From positions 1-64,000 of the forward strand of contig JBJXGE010000084.1 of NCBI GenBank assembly GCA_046154185.1: a DNA stretch of 64,000 nt, given 5' to 3'. Shown here piece after piece: positions 18,245 through 26,880 of this stretch. Positions within the stretch are counted from its first letter, which is position 1; the number at the start of each line of letters is the position of its first letter. The notes beneath the pieces are model-generated. The model was not told the DNA's origin and made no database searches. It worked only from the letters and a program-made list of their open reading frames with translations. The DNA is from JBJXGE01 sp046154185. Its GTDB lineage: Bacteria; Planctomycetota; UBA8108; UBA1146; JAJFFE01. The position numbers and the translations under genes were made by a program.

Positions 18245-18326
18245 TCAGGACAGCCGCTAAGAACAGCAGGCGCCGACTATCGGGTCGAACTTCGCGAACA
18301 GTTTCCAACAAGTCATTCTTCTGCAT
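18204..18326 (-). pseudogene. N-terminal fragment of the frameshifted membrane protein
   Basis: From ATG 18326 the frame reads MQKNDLLETVREVRPDSRR and then a hydrophobic helix (LLFLAAVLNGGIWLCVAG), after which it becomes polar and non-protein-like. The downstream frame (17855-18244) continues with the remainder of a two-helix protein. A one-base indel near 18200-18215 would join them. This may be mutation or sequence error. Confidence 0.45.
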
Positions 18327-18364
18327 CGACGATGCGAGCTGCCACCGAGCTGCTTGCCATCCGA

Positions 18365-18622
18365 TCAGGGAGTATAACGAACGTCGGTTTCCGCGACCCC
18401 TTCCGGTGCAATCTCCGACATGTATTCCCACAACCCGGTCTGATGTAACCAAATGGCGTCGGCGTTTCTTTCGATGAACTCATCGGGATCCATGCCTTCT
18501 ATCAAGGCCGGTCGGCGCACACGCTTCTGCTTCCCGTTGACGAAGATGATTGTGAACTCGGCGCGCCGCTGGGCCTTCGCTCTTTTCTCTGCTGAAGATA
18601 ATTTGCGCTTCCGCTTCGCCAT
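18365..18622 (-). CDS. small hypothetical protein
   Basis: 85 residues with a strongly basic N-terminus (MAKRKRKLSSAEKRAKAQRR) and an acidic, aromatic C-terminal half containing GMDPDEFIERNADAIWLHQ and GLWEYM. The charge pattern suggests a cytoplasmic protein, perhaps nucleic-acid binding at its N-terminus. I do not recognise a family. No Shine-Dalgarno is evident before the ATG. It may be cotranscribed with the frameshifted membrane protein gene that begins 38 bp further along the minus strand. Confidence 0.55.
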   Translation of the reverse strand: MAKRKRKLSSAEKRAKAQRRAEFTIIFVNGKQKRVRRPALIEGMDPDEFIERNADAIWLHQTGLWEYMSEIAPEGVAETDVRYTP

Positions 18623-18893
18623 GGTGTGTGCGCCGAACGCCTTTCCGATCAGAGGACGCCGGGAAGCGGCCGTCCCACCTATTCGGCCGGACGGACAACC
18701 TCCTCGTAGTGAAACTCGGGTGCCAAGTCACATCCGATGGTCAAGTCATCGTGTTGACGACTTCCTCCGACGAACTCGAGCGGCGCCGACGCATGGGCAC
18801 GCAAGATTCCTGGTTGTCACTTCGCTCTCAGCGAGGTCCGTCGACGAGACAATCTGATCGGCCCGCTGAAGACCGTCTAAACGGAGAAAATCG

Positions 18894-19490
18894 TCAATCC
18901 CGAATAGCGGGAGGCAGCTCGGCGCCGCTGACGAGCGCTTCGAAACGCTTGGGCATGGCCTCGAACTGCTTACTCTGCTCTGAAAACCAGCGCAACCATT
19001 TGCGGATGTGGCCGAACTCGAGTTTTCCTTCGTGACGCCGCAGGAGACCTCGCAGGTCGGGGATATCCTTCTCGCGCCACGCGGAACACTTCATGACGAC
19101 CAAGTCCTCGGGCGTCGCGACTGGCACTCGGCGGTCGAAGAGACGTGTGACTTGCGCTCGCCACATTACCTCCTTGAAATACGCTGAGGCGTTGCCCATC
19201 AGGTCCGCGGCAACTTGATGGCCTCGGGGCCCGAGGAAAAAGCGCACGAAACCGGTGAAACGCCATTGAGTCGTCGCGGCGACCGGATCGATATTCCAGC
19301 CCGAAGCCTGCGCCGCATGGGCGAGTTTCGAGACATCGGCCGGGGCAAGTGTGACCAATACGTCGACATCCAGAGTCGCCCTCGGCTCGCCCTGAAGACC
19401 AACGGCTAGTCCCCCGATGACGACGAACGGAGTCTGGTGAGCTTCGAGCAAATCAACGAGCCTCTGGAAAGTTTCGCGAACCGTCGGCAT
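18894..19490 (-). CDS. nucleotidyltransferase-fold protein (DUF6036/AbiEii-like)
   Basis: 198 residues. The N-terminal part carries the minimal nucleotidyltransferase signature: VVIGGLAVGLQGEPRATLDVDVLV, i.e. a GG loop, then T-x-D-x-D as metal-binding acids (about residues 23-46). Later VATPEDLVVMKCSAWREKDIPDL matches the helical region common to DUF6036/AbiEii-type proteins, several of which are toxins of toxin-antitoxin systems. Start: ATG 19490 lies 5 bp past the upstream stop; a TTG at 19499 overlapping that stop is the alternative. It follows the small acidic gene 19496-19765 so closely that the two form an operon. Toxin activity is inference. Confidence 0.78.
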   Translation of the reverse strand: MPTVRETFQRLVDLLEAHQTPFVVIGGLAVGLQGEPRATLDVDVLVTLAPADVSKLAHAAQASGWNIDPVAATTQWRFTGFVRFFLGPRGHQVAADLMGNASAYFKEVMWRAQVTRLFDRRVPVATPEDLVVMKCSAWREKDIPDLRGLLRRHEGKLEFGHIRKWLRWFSEQSKQFEAMPKRFEALVSGAELPPAIRD

Positions 19491-19495
19491 GGTGG

Positions 19496-19765
19496 TCAAG
19501 CACGATCCCCGTCGTTGCTCGTTGAGTCAGAGTCTCGCTCCGCTACCAATAGCAGAATGGATAGGTTAGCTGACGGCAGTGGAGGCGGGGAAAGCGGCGC
19601 CAGTCCGAGAGCCTCTCGCGCAGCGGCGAGTTCCTCTTCCATCGCGAAAATCGCGTCCATCTCTTCGGCAGCCGACTCCAGAGTCAGCGCGCGCAAGTGC
19701 GTATCTCGTGCGCGTGCATTCGCGCTGGCGAGGGCTGCTGGATCTGGAAAGAAATCAGTTTCCAT
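19496..19765 (-). CDS. small partner protein upstream of the nucleotidyltransferase
   Basis: 89 residues, mostly helical and acidic (ESAAEEMDAIFAMEEELAAAREALGL), with a Pro-rich then hydrophobic tail. The frame extends further upstream, but ATG 19765 fits best because a TATACT box lies 10 bases before it, which would give a nearly leaderless transcript. Its size, charge and position directly before a DUF6036/AbiEii-like nucleotidyltransferase gene match the antitoxin or partner slot of such pairs. No DNA-binding motif is recognisable, and I know no named family for it. Confidence 0.55.
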   Translation of the reverse strand: METDFFPDPAALASANARARDTHLRALTLESAAEEMDAIFAMEEELAAAREALGLAPLSPPPLPSANLSILLLVAERDSDSTSNDGDRA

Positions 19766-19865
19766 GTCGATCGACAGTATAGCGATTGACCGGCGAAAGT
19801 CGCTCACGGTGGCGGGTCGGCGCGCCGCCGTCTGCCAATGGCCCCGGTCTCTGAGCTTGAGCCGC

Positions 19866-19933
19866 AAAAAAAAGTTCGGCCGGCCGAGTGCACGTGACGC
19901 TTGTGGTCACAGGTGTACACACGGCCGGCCGAA
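19866..19933 (-). terminator. strong intrinsic terminator of the 19959-22535 gene
   Basis: Perfect 12-bp stem TTCGGCCGGCCG (19875-19886) / CGGCCGGCCGAA (19922-19933). The loop contains a second stem (GTGAC/GTCAC). On the minus strand the hairpin is followed by eight T residues (19873-19866). It ends 26 bp past the stop codon. Confidence 0.9.
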
Positions 19934-19958
19934 GTTATCAGTCAGTCGACACCGCGGA

Positions 19959-22535
19959 TCACGGACACGAATCGAAGCTCGCGCAGTCGTTCGGGTCAGC
20001 AGAGGTCGGGTCGGTGCCGCAGCTGGGGAACGGCAGCGGCGGAGGCGAGCCACCTTCGAACAAGTTGGTCAGCGAGAATATCACGTCAGCGATGTTGAGT
20101 GAGCCGCTGTCGTCCGAGTCGCACGCGTCGACGCAATCGGGCATGGGGACGCCGCTGAACAAGACCGACAAAAAGAACGTCGCGTCTGCGATGTCATTGC
20201 CGCCATCGTCGTTGCAGTCGCCGCGCACGAACGTGACGGGGCCCGAGGCGCACGTTACGTCGTGGACTTCGAAATCGTCGATCGCGGCTTCGATGATGGA
20301 ACCGGGTGCGGCATCGTTGGCTATGAAGCGAACGTGCACGGCCGAACCCAATGTGATGAAGGTCGCGGGATCGAAGGTGTGCTGAAACCACGAGCCCGAC
20401 GCTTCCGCGCCAGTCGGGCCAACGGTTTCGACCGTCACCCAGGTCGTGCCGTTCGCCGAAATCTGGACCACAAAAACATCCAGCGATGGCGACGCGCCTT
20501 CGTCGTTCGAGTACCAACGCCAATAGCTGATCGTCGGCGCGTTGAGTGCCAAGAGATCAAGTGGCGGCGACACCAGCGTCGTCGTGCCGCTGTCGACATC
20601 GGCCGCACCGATTCCACCGCCCACGGTACCTTGACCCGTCACCCACGCGAAAGTGCCAGGCGCCGCGCTGTGATCGTCTTCCGGTTGCGCGGCCGTCCCG
20701 ACGGGATCGACGCGCACCCACTGTCCCAACGTCGCGGTATCGCCGGCCACACCAGCGGTCCAGCCACTCGCGCTCTCCATGTCGTAGGTGACGACAACTT
20801 CTTCGGAATCCGCAACGATCGCGGCGTGACTCGAACTTGGCGCATCGCTCGGACTCACGATCTCAAGACCGCTCGTCGTTTCAGCGCTCAAGTAGTACGC
20901 GAGCGCCGTGCCACACGGCGCTGCGGGAATCTGCGCGGCAAAGGTGAGCGTGCCAGTTGGGACGAGCGCGATCGGCGTGAAGCCGCTGCCGGAATCGAGG
21001 AAAAGCGTCCCGCTCCCGGATTCGTACACGCCACCGTTTTGTTCGACGATGACAACGGGAAAACTCTGGCCGAACGTGCTCACGAGGGACGGCAGACCGC
21101 CGGGAAACTGGAAGGCGAGCTGCGGCGGAACAGTAATGACACAGCTCACGGTCGGCGACGTCTCGATGCCATCGGTGCCCGTGAGTTCGTATGTCGTGAG
21201 TCCCGCGGCCGCCGTCGTGTCGAGATAACTCGTTGTCGCGCCGCCGAGTGTCGCGAGCGGCAAACCATTTCGCTCCAGCGTCAACGATGTGTAGACCGCG
21301 CCGTTTAACCACGTGAGCTGCACGCCGCCGGACACGTTTGAGCACACCAAGTTGATCGGCGGCGGGTAGGACGCGCCGCTCGGCGCCAAGACCGACACAT
21401 TGACAGAGCCCACCGTCTTAAAGAGCCCCACGGTCGCGGTCGCGAGTTCGGGCGGCGTGTTGGCATCGAATCGAAAGTTGACCATGCGACCCCAACGCAG
21501 CGCGCTGGCGTTGGGATCGACCGCAAAGGTCGACGTGCTCCAAGTAATCGCACCGCTTGTTTGTACGCCGGGCCACGGCGCGTTCGAGTACGGTTCGCCA
21601 CTGTGGTGTGGAACGCTGTGATAGGCGATGTTGCTCAACGTTGCGCTGGTTGGGATCGGCAAGTTGAACGATCGCGCACAGACATCGGAATTGACGTTTA
21701 AGAGCGCATACTCGTAGTGCCACATGCCGCCACCGAGATCGGTCACTTTGTAGCCGAGTAAGAACTGCCCCTCGCCTGGTGCGTCGAACGCTTCGATCGT
21801 TGCGCCGGTCCAAGCGTAGAGCGCCGGCAGCTCGCGCACCGTGCTCGCACCCGGGACCGTGCTCAGCGGATAGGTCGCTGGATTCGTTCCGACTTGCATG
21901 CGTCGATGCGAGAAGTTGTTTTCACCGTTGCCGGCGAGCGCGTCGTCGGGCGTCACGTATTGACCCTCGACAAAGTAGAGCGCGCCCGCGTTGAGCGCGG
22001 GATCGACGAAGTCGCGATGCACTTGCAGACGGCGACCTATCGTCGCCGCGGCCCCGGGCGCCGTGAACGGATACGGAAACGCGCCCGTGAAAGCATTCAC
22101 CTGTGACGGCGGGCCGAGATTGCTTTGCTGTCCATTGCGACTCGACGTGTACGGATCCGAGCAATTGACCCACAGGAAATCGCAATCCGCCGACGTCGTG
22201 CAGTTGTCGCAAACATCGCCCGCGAGAGCGCAAAAACCGTGCTTCAACCAACTCGTACCGATCTGCTCGAGCCGGTCGTCTTTGAGTCGATACATGCGCT
22301 GAGCAATGACGGGATGATTGTTGGTCGACGCAAACCAACTGAGGGGCGCAGTACCGACGTTGCATGAAGTGGTGCCAACTGAGTAGGCGAAGATATCGCC
22401 GACAAATCCCCAGCTCGACGCGGATTGCAAGTCGCCGACGATGACATCAGGGCCGGTTTGAGCGCCAACGGGCGCCGCCAAAGTCAACAGCAATCCCACG
22501 CTCAAGACGCCGCCGAATTTCGGTGCAAAGTACAT
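19959..22535 (-). CDS. secreted dockerin-type protein with MAM-like module
   Basis: 858 residues from ATG 22535, which has AGGAG about eight bases upstream; the frame extends further but without a start of equal quality. Signal peptide ends near APVGAQ. Residues ~27-370 form a Cys-containing domain (GPDVIVGDLQ, FAYSVGTTSCNVGTAPLSW, IGTSWLKHGFCAL) that I associate with other planctomycete secreted proteins but cannot name. A short fibronectin-III-like segment follows. Residues ~600-770 form a MAM/jellyroll-like module (WVRVDPVGTAAQPEDDHS, ISYWRWYSN, VHVRFIANDAAPGSIIEAAIDDFEV), shared with the gene at 26881. The protein ends in a dockerin-type pair (RGDCNDDGGNDIAD and DSDDSGSLNIAD) plus Cys tail. 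Role: exported structural or binding protein. Confidence 0.85.
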   Translation of the reverse strand: MYFAPKFGGVLSVGLLLTLAAPVGAQTGPDVIVGDLQSASSWGFVGDIFAYSVGTTSCNVGTAPLSWFASTNNHPVIAQRMYRLKDDRLEQIGTSWLKHGFCALAGDVCDNCTTSADCDFLWVNCSDPYTSSRNGQQSNLGPPSQVNAFTGAFPYPFTAPGAAATIGRRLQVHRDFVDPALNAGALYFVEGQYVTPDDALAGNGENNFSHRRMQVGTNPATYPLSTVPGASTVRELPALYAWTGATIEAFDAPGEGQFLLGYKVTDLGGGMWHYEYALLNVNSDVCARSFNLPIPTSATLSNIAYHSVPHHSGEPYSNAPWPGVQTSGAITWSTSTFAVDPNASALRWGRMVNFRFDANTPPELATATVGLFKTVGSVNVSVLAPSGASYPPPINLVCSNVSGGVQLTWLNGAVYTSLTLERNGLPLATLGGATTSYLDTTAAAGLTTYELTGTDGIETSPTVSCVITVPPQLAFQFPGGLPSLVSTFGQSFPVVIVEQNGGVYESGSGTLFLDSGSGFTPIALVPTGTLTFAAQIPAAPCGTALAYYLSAETTSGLEIVSPSDAPSSSHAAIVADSEEVVVTYDMESASGWTAGVAGDTATLGQWVRVDPVGTAAQPEDDHSAAPGTFAWVTGQGTVGGGIGAADVDSGTTTLVSPPLDLLALNAPTISYWRWYSNDEGASPSLDVFVVQISANGTTWVTVETVGPTGAEASGSWFQHTFDPATFITLGSAVHVRFIANDAAPGSIIEAAIDDFEVHDVTCASGPVTFVRGDCNDDGGNDIADATFFLSVLFSGVPMPDCVDACDSDDSGSLNIADVIFSLTNLFEGGSPPPLPFPSCGTDPTSADPNDCASFDSCP

Positions 22536-22728
22536 CCCGCCGTCTCCTCTTCCGCTCGCGCTCAAGACACTCAGTGTGTAACCGCCCGCGGCGCGCGTGC
22601 GCCGTGCGCCGCGCCAGCGCGCAAATTTCGCGCGTGGCGAGGAGCCCAATGTTTATTCAGGAGGGCGAGATTCTACGGCGAGGTGGCCGGCGTGACAAAT
22701 GCACGTTCGTCGTGAAGTCGCCACCGAG

Positions 22729-22775
22729 CAACAAAGAACCAGGGTAGCCGGTTACGCACCGTCGCTACCCTGGTT
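22729..22775 (-). terminator. intrinsic terminator of the 22806-24671 gene
   Basis: Perfect 12-bp stem AACCAGGGTAGC (22737-22748) / GCTACCCTGGTT (22764-22775) with a 15-nt loop, 31 bp past the stop codon. It is followed on the minus strand by CTTTGTTG, a modest U-rich tract. Confidence 0.75.
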
Positions 22776-22805
22776 GCAACTCAAATCACGTGTCGCTCGC
22801 CGGCG

Positions 22806-24671
22806 TTAGCACGGCGGATACGAAACGCACGCCAAAACCACGTCGCTGTCCGGATCACTGCCGCAGCCCGGGAAGGGAGCACCCGGAGGCGGGGCGCCGG
22901 GCACAAACAGCGCCGAAAGCGCGTACACCGCGTCAGCGATGTTCACGGTGTTGTCGGAGTTCGCATCCGCCGCATCCGCGCAACTCGCGGCCGGCGAACC
23001 GGGCACGAACAACGCGGACAGTGTCGACACCGCATCCGCGATGTTGAAACTGCCATCGGAGTTGGAGTCGCCGCGCTTGAATTGCGGCACCGGCGGTCCA
23101 CTGGCGCTCAGCGCATCGACGTAGCGTTGCGCCAGCAGATTGCGATCACCATCGTAGCCACCGAATTCCCACGATTGGCAATGCACTTTGCCGTTCGGTG
23201 CGTCGGTGTCGTAGAAAACGCCCGTGGCATACCCGCCGCCGGTTCCGTCTTCATTCCACACGACGCCCGAATTCAAGCCGGCGGCATCGCCGAGCGTCGT
23301 TGCCAGTTGATCCGTCCAGTCGTTGCCGGCTTGATCCTGCGAGTAGGTCGAAGCGAGCCCACCGACGAGCAACGGACCGTAGTCGGTGCCGATCATGCTG
23401 ACAAAAGTATCGTCGCCATCGACGACAATCGCGCTGTCGATGCCGTCGTAGCCATCGAAGCTGGTCGCGACATCGAATCCCCACGTGTCAGGACCCTCGT
23501 GATAGACGGCGCCACCGCTGGTGATGTGTGCGACCAGTGCATCGCCTTCCGCCGCCGAGAGCGGATGGTTCGATGGGAACGTGCCGACGAGCGACCAGAT
23601 GATTTGGTCGCTCGTGAGCACTGAGCCGCACGGCAGCGCGGTGATGCTATCGACGATATTGTAGGACTCGCCGATCGCGGTGAATGCTGCCGCGAGCGCG
23701 GCGACGCTATCGATTTGGCTCGTCTCTTCAGCAGCCCAAATGATGTTGTCGCCAGTGAGGGTTGTGGTCGTGTTGATCGTACAGGCGGTCACGGCGGCGC
23801 TCGTCGCGCCACAGGACGGAGTCACGACGTAAGTATGGAAGTTTGGACCCGGCGCGGGGTCGGTATAGCTGCTCGCGGTTCCAGCGAGCGTCGCGATGCT
23901 CGTACCGTCACGCGAAATGTCGATTGCGGAGTAGATCGAACCATTGGTCCAGGTCAGGCCGACGCCACCCGTAAGGCAGTTGAGAGTGCAGCTCAATCCC
24001 GAAACCGGGAGGCACGACGGGATCTCGACGAGTATGTCATCCATGTAGGACTCCGAGCTACCGTCCGAGTAGAGATCCATCGCGCCGAGTGCGATCGCCG
24101 CTCCGGAGAAAATGTCGCCGAGACGCAACGGCAGATTGTTGTAATAGATGTTGTGGAGGTTGTTATCGAGATCGATTTCGACGCGCACGGGCACCCACGC
24201 GTCCGTAATCAACGTCATAGTCGTACCTCCCGGCGGTCCACCGAGTGACCCACCTTGGTCAGCGACGAGCCCGGTGCTCGCGCTGAACTGCAACTGCACC
24301 GACCAGTTGTACGGTCCACCGGAAGCATAGGTATTCAACAAGATGAAATACATTTCGCCGGTCTGCGTCGACGGCACGTACGTCATCGCCGAGACAATCA
24401 CGAACCCGGAGGTCAACGCAGCGAAGGTCTGGACGATGTCGGCCGCGCCCGCGACGAGCAGTGAATTGTCGCCGCTAAAAGACTGCACATCGCTCACGGT
24501 CGTGTCGGCAAGGGCCGAGCCATCCCACGTCGTCCACGGACCCTGGCCGCCTATCCCCGAGCCCACCGCATACGAATCGAAATTGTCCGACGAGATCACT
24601 TGCCCAGAAACCGGTGTCGCCAATGCGAGCCCCACTACAGTCGCCAAACACACGAAACGACAAGTCCGCAT
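22806..24671 (-). CDS. secreted LamG-like / amidotransferase-like / dockerin-type protein
   Basis: 621 residues from ATG 24671, preceded by GGAGG at 8-nt spacing. Signal peptide ends near TPVSGQ. Residues ~25-220 look like a concanavalin/LamG-type jellyroll (DNFDSYAVGSGI, VRVEIDLDNNLHNIYYNN, SYMDDILVEIP), a fold often used for carbohydrate binding. A short Fn3-like stretch with paired Cys follows. Residues ~310-530 have the flavour of a class I glutamine amidotransferase-like (ThuA-type) fold (LVAHITSGGAVYHEGPDTWGF, GKVHCQSWEFGGYDG) without a clear catalytic triad. The C-terminus is a dockerin-type pair (RGDSNSDGSFNIAD, DANSDNTVNIAD) with the CGSDPDS...C tail. Likely exported; substrate unknown. 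Confidence 0.82.
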   Translation of the reverse strand: MRTCRFVCLATVVGLALATPVSGQVISSDNFDSYAVGSGIGGQGPWTTWDGSALADTTVSDVQSFSGDNSLLVAGAADIVQTFAALTSGFVIVSAMTYVPSTQTGEMYFILLNTYASGGPYNWSVQLQFSASTGLVADQGGSLGGPPGGTTMTLITDAWVPVRVEIDLDNNLHNIYYNNLPLRLGDIFSGAAIALGAMDLYSDGSSESYMDDILVEIPSCLPVSGLSCTLNCLTGGVGLTWTNGSIYSAIDISRDGTSIATLAGTASSYTDPAPGPNFHTYVVTPSCGATSAAVTACTINTTTTLTGDNIIWAAEETSQIDSVAALAAAFTAIGESYNIVDSITALPCGSVLTSDQIIWSLVGTFPSNHPLSAAEGDALVAHITSGGAVYHEGPDTWGFDVATSFDGYDGIDSAIVVDGDDTFVSMIGTDYGPLLVGGLASTYSQDQAGNDWTDQLATTLGDAAGLNSGVVWNEDGTGGGYATGVFYDTDAPNGKVHCQSWEFGGYDGDRNLLAQRYVDALSASGPPVPQFKRGDSNSDGSFNIADAVSTLSALFVPGSPAASCADAADANSDNTVNIADAVYALSALFVPGAPPPGAPFPGCGSDPDSDVVLACVSYPPC

Positions 24672-25192
24672 TTTGCAGACCTCCTCTTCTCTACCAGGGT
24701 CCCACTCCACGGGCGAAGTCTTCCCACGCGAGCTCGCCTGCAAAGAGCCGGTGGCGACCGACTATTGACGGTCGCCTTCGCACGCGCCCTTTCGCGAACA
24801 TCCGTTCGCGGCAACGTGCGCCCACACGGCTCTTCGAATGCGACTTCGCAAGAAATCGCCGCCAGCCTCCGCCCACCGGAGGCCGAACCGATTCTCAAAC
24901 CGGCGGTCCCACAACCGCCGTTTCGGTACAAAGCACTCACATCCCGCGAACGACCCCACAGTCGCCCACGCACGCGGCCACGTGTTTCGTCTGCGACACT
25001 TTGGTCCGCAAACGTCCGCGGCTGCCAACTCTACACAATCCAGCGTCAGCCCATTCACGATCTGAATTCACTGCCCGTCTTGGTTTTACGTGATAGCCCA
25101 GCGACGAAAAGCGTAGGGATCGACCGGAGACGTGTCAAGGGTCCGCCCGGAATCTCACGCGCGGGGGAGCAGCAACGGGCCGTGCGATGGGC
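24672..25192. other. intergenic region without recognised gene
   Basis: 521 bp between two minus-strand genes. It contains the promoter and the GGAGG site of the 22806-24671 gene. I see no convincing ORF, RNA gene, long inverted repeat or terminator for the 25193 gene. Confidence 0.5.
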
Positions 25193-26599
25193 CTACGGGG
25201 CCGGCCTGAACTCGATCACTCCGCTCACTTGGAGCGGCGTGATCGCGAGCGCGCCCGCCACGACGACGATATTTTCGACCGGGATTCCAACACCAAGCGC
25301 ATCCGTCCATTGGAGTTCCGTGCTGACGCCGCCAGCTCCCGCGCCGGCGAGTGCCGCGGTGAGGGCGAGCGGCTGGGTCGCGTAAGCCACCGTTAGAACT
25401 TCGATCGGTGGTGCTGCGAGCAGCGTTTCCGTCACGGCGAAGTCAATCAACACCCCGGCCGTGACGCCTTCAGCATGAATGTCGAGATCGAGAAAATCGG
25501 GACCATTGCCGCCATTGAGCGCCGCCAGCGCGGCGCTCGGTCCGAAACTCACGACTTCGAGGAGCGTGGCGTCGTGCGCTATTCCCATCGAGAATCCGAA
25601 AACACTGGTGGCGCCCGCGGGTGCCGACTCGGCGAGCGTGAGACTCTGCAGAAACGTCGCAACGCCGACGCTGGCGTCCACCGTGACTTCACGGCCGGGC
25701 GCGAGGTAGTGAAATCCGGTGGAATTCCAAAGCGGTGCGAATGTGAGGAGGACGGGCGCCGCCAGGTCAATGGGCGCGACGACCGCCGTGACCCGCTCCT
25801 CGATGGCGCCGGCGATTAAGTGGAGTTCGGTCGAACCACCAAACGCATCGCCCCGCAGCACTCCGTCCCGCGTCTCGTACTCGATGCGCACGATCTCCTG
25901 CGCGAAAGAAAGATCGAGCGATGCGGCGCCGCTCGCGGACAGCAGCACCGTGACGCGCACCCGATCACTCAGCAACTCCGTTGCGAAATCCTCTGGGCCG
26001 GCGCCGCCGTTGAGCGCCGCCAGCGCGGCGCTCGGTGCGATGCCCACCGCCCGCAAGACGCGCGAATCGTGCGCGAGCTCGAACGAGAACCAAACTATTG
26101 CCGGCTGCGCGGGCGGGTTGCTCGCATCGGGAGCGAGCGCGAACGGCACGACCACTGCGCCAACTCCGCTCTCCACGTAGTAGCTCAGGGTCTGGGGCAT
26201 CGCTTGAAATTGAAATCCGAGTACGGCGATGCGCGCTTCGGCTTGCGCCGTATTTCCAAGCGCGTCACGAACGCGATAAGTGAAACGGTCCGTGCCGACG
26301 AAATCGGCGGCGGGCGAAAAACGGATAGCGTTCGGCCCGGCGAGCTGCGTCGCACCAGCGAGCGGCTGCTGAAAATCATCGATGGTGAGTGCGCCGCCGC
26401 GCGGATCGATATCGTTCGCGAGCACATCGATCACGATCGGCACGTTGCTGGTCGTGGTGAGTTCGTCATCCACCGCGGCGAGCATCGCGGGCGGTCCGAC
26501 GGCGACGCTCGAACTTCCGCCGCCGCTCGGCCTGCAGCCCCCCAGCACGAACAGCACCGTCCCAAGCGCACCAATCAGCAGGAAGTCGCCATTTCGCAT
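25193..26599 (-). CDS. lipoprotein with cadherin-like domain and two cohesin-like modules
   Basis: 468 residues. Lipobox LGGC (about residue 19-22) predicts a lipid anchor, followed by a Gly/Ser linker. Residues ~45-125 are a cadherin/VCBS-like domain (VIDVLANDIDPRGGALTI, DRFTYRVRDALG). Residues ~130-290 and ~300-465 are two copies of a beta-sandwich module in the style of cohesin domains (FELAHDSRVLRAVGIAPS... and MGIAHDATLLEVVSFGPS...). Both copies contain the near-identical PSAALAALNGGxGP segment, which is nearly identical in DNA too. It has no dockerin itself but lies among dockerin-type genes. GAGAG about seven bases before the ATG supports the start. A cell-surface receptor for dockerin tails is an attractive but untested reading. 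Confidence 0.8.
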   Translation of the reverse strand: MRNGDFLLIGALGTVLFVLGGCRPSGGGSSSVAVGPPAMLAAVDDELTTTSNVPIVIDVLANDIDPRGGALTIDDFQQPLAGATQLAGPNAIRFSPAADFVGTDRFTYRVRDALGNTAQAEARIAVLGFQFQAMPQTLSYYVESGVGAVVVPFALAPDASNPPAQPAIVWFSFELAHDSRVLRAVGIAPSAALAALNGGAGPEDFATELLSDRVRVTVLLSASGAASLDLSFAQEIVRIEYETRDGVLRGDAFGGSTELHLIAGAIEERVTAVVAPIDLAAPVLLTFAPLWNSTGFHYLAPGREVTVDASVGVATFLQSLTLAESAPAGATSVFGFSMGIAHDATLLEVVSFGPSAALAALNGGNGPDFLDLDIHAEGVTAGVLIDFAVTETLLAAPPIEVLTVAYATQPLALTAALAGAGAGGVSTELQWTDALGVGIPVENIVVVAGALAITPLQVSGVIEFRPAP

Positions 26600-26880
26600 G
26601 AAACGCTCTCATAGGCGAGCCGGCGGCTCGCACGGTTTGAGGAGCCAATCGGCGGGAGGCGAATTATAGCCGTCCGAGCGCTTGTTCGTCACCGCCGATT
26701 GCCTCGAGGGTTGACGGTCGCGGTCCAAGCAATAGAGTGGGGTCGTGAGTTCGCCGCAGTCGGGGCCAGCAGCTCCGACAATGTTGCGATGAACGAATAG
26801 CTGTCGGTCTTAGTGGGCGGCCGACGCGGGCTCGGGCTAGTACTCCCGCGAACAACAAAACGATCGATTGGACCGTGACC

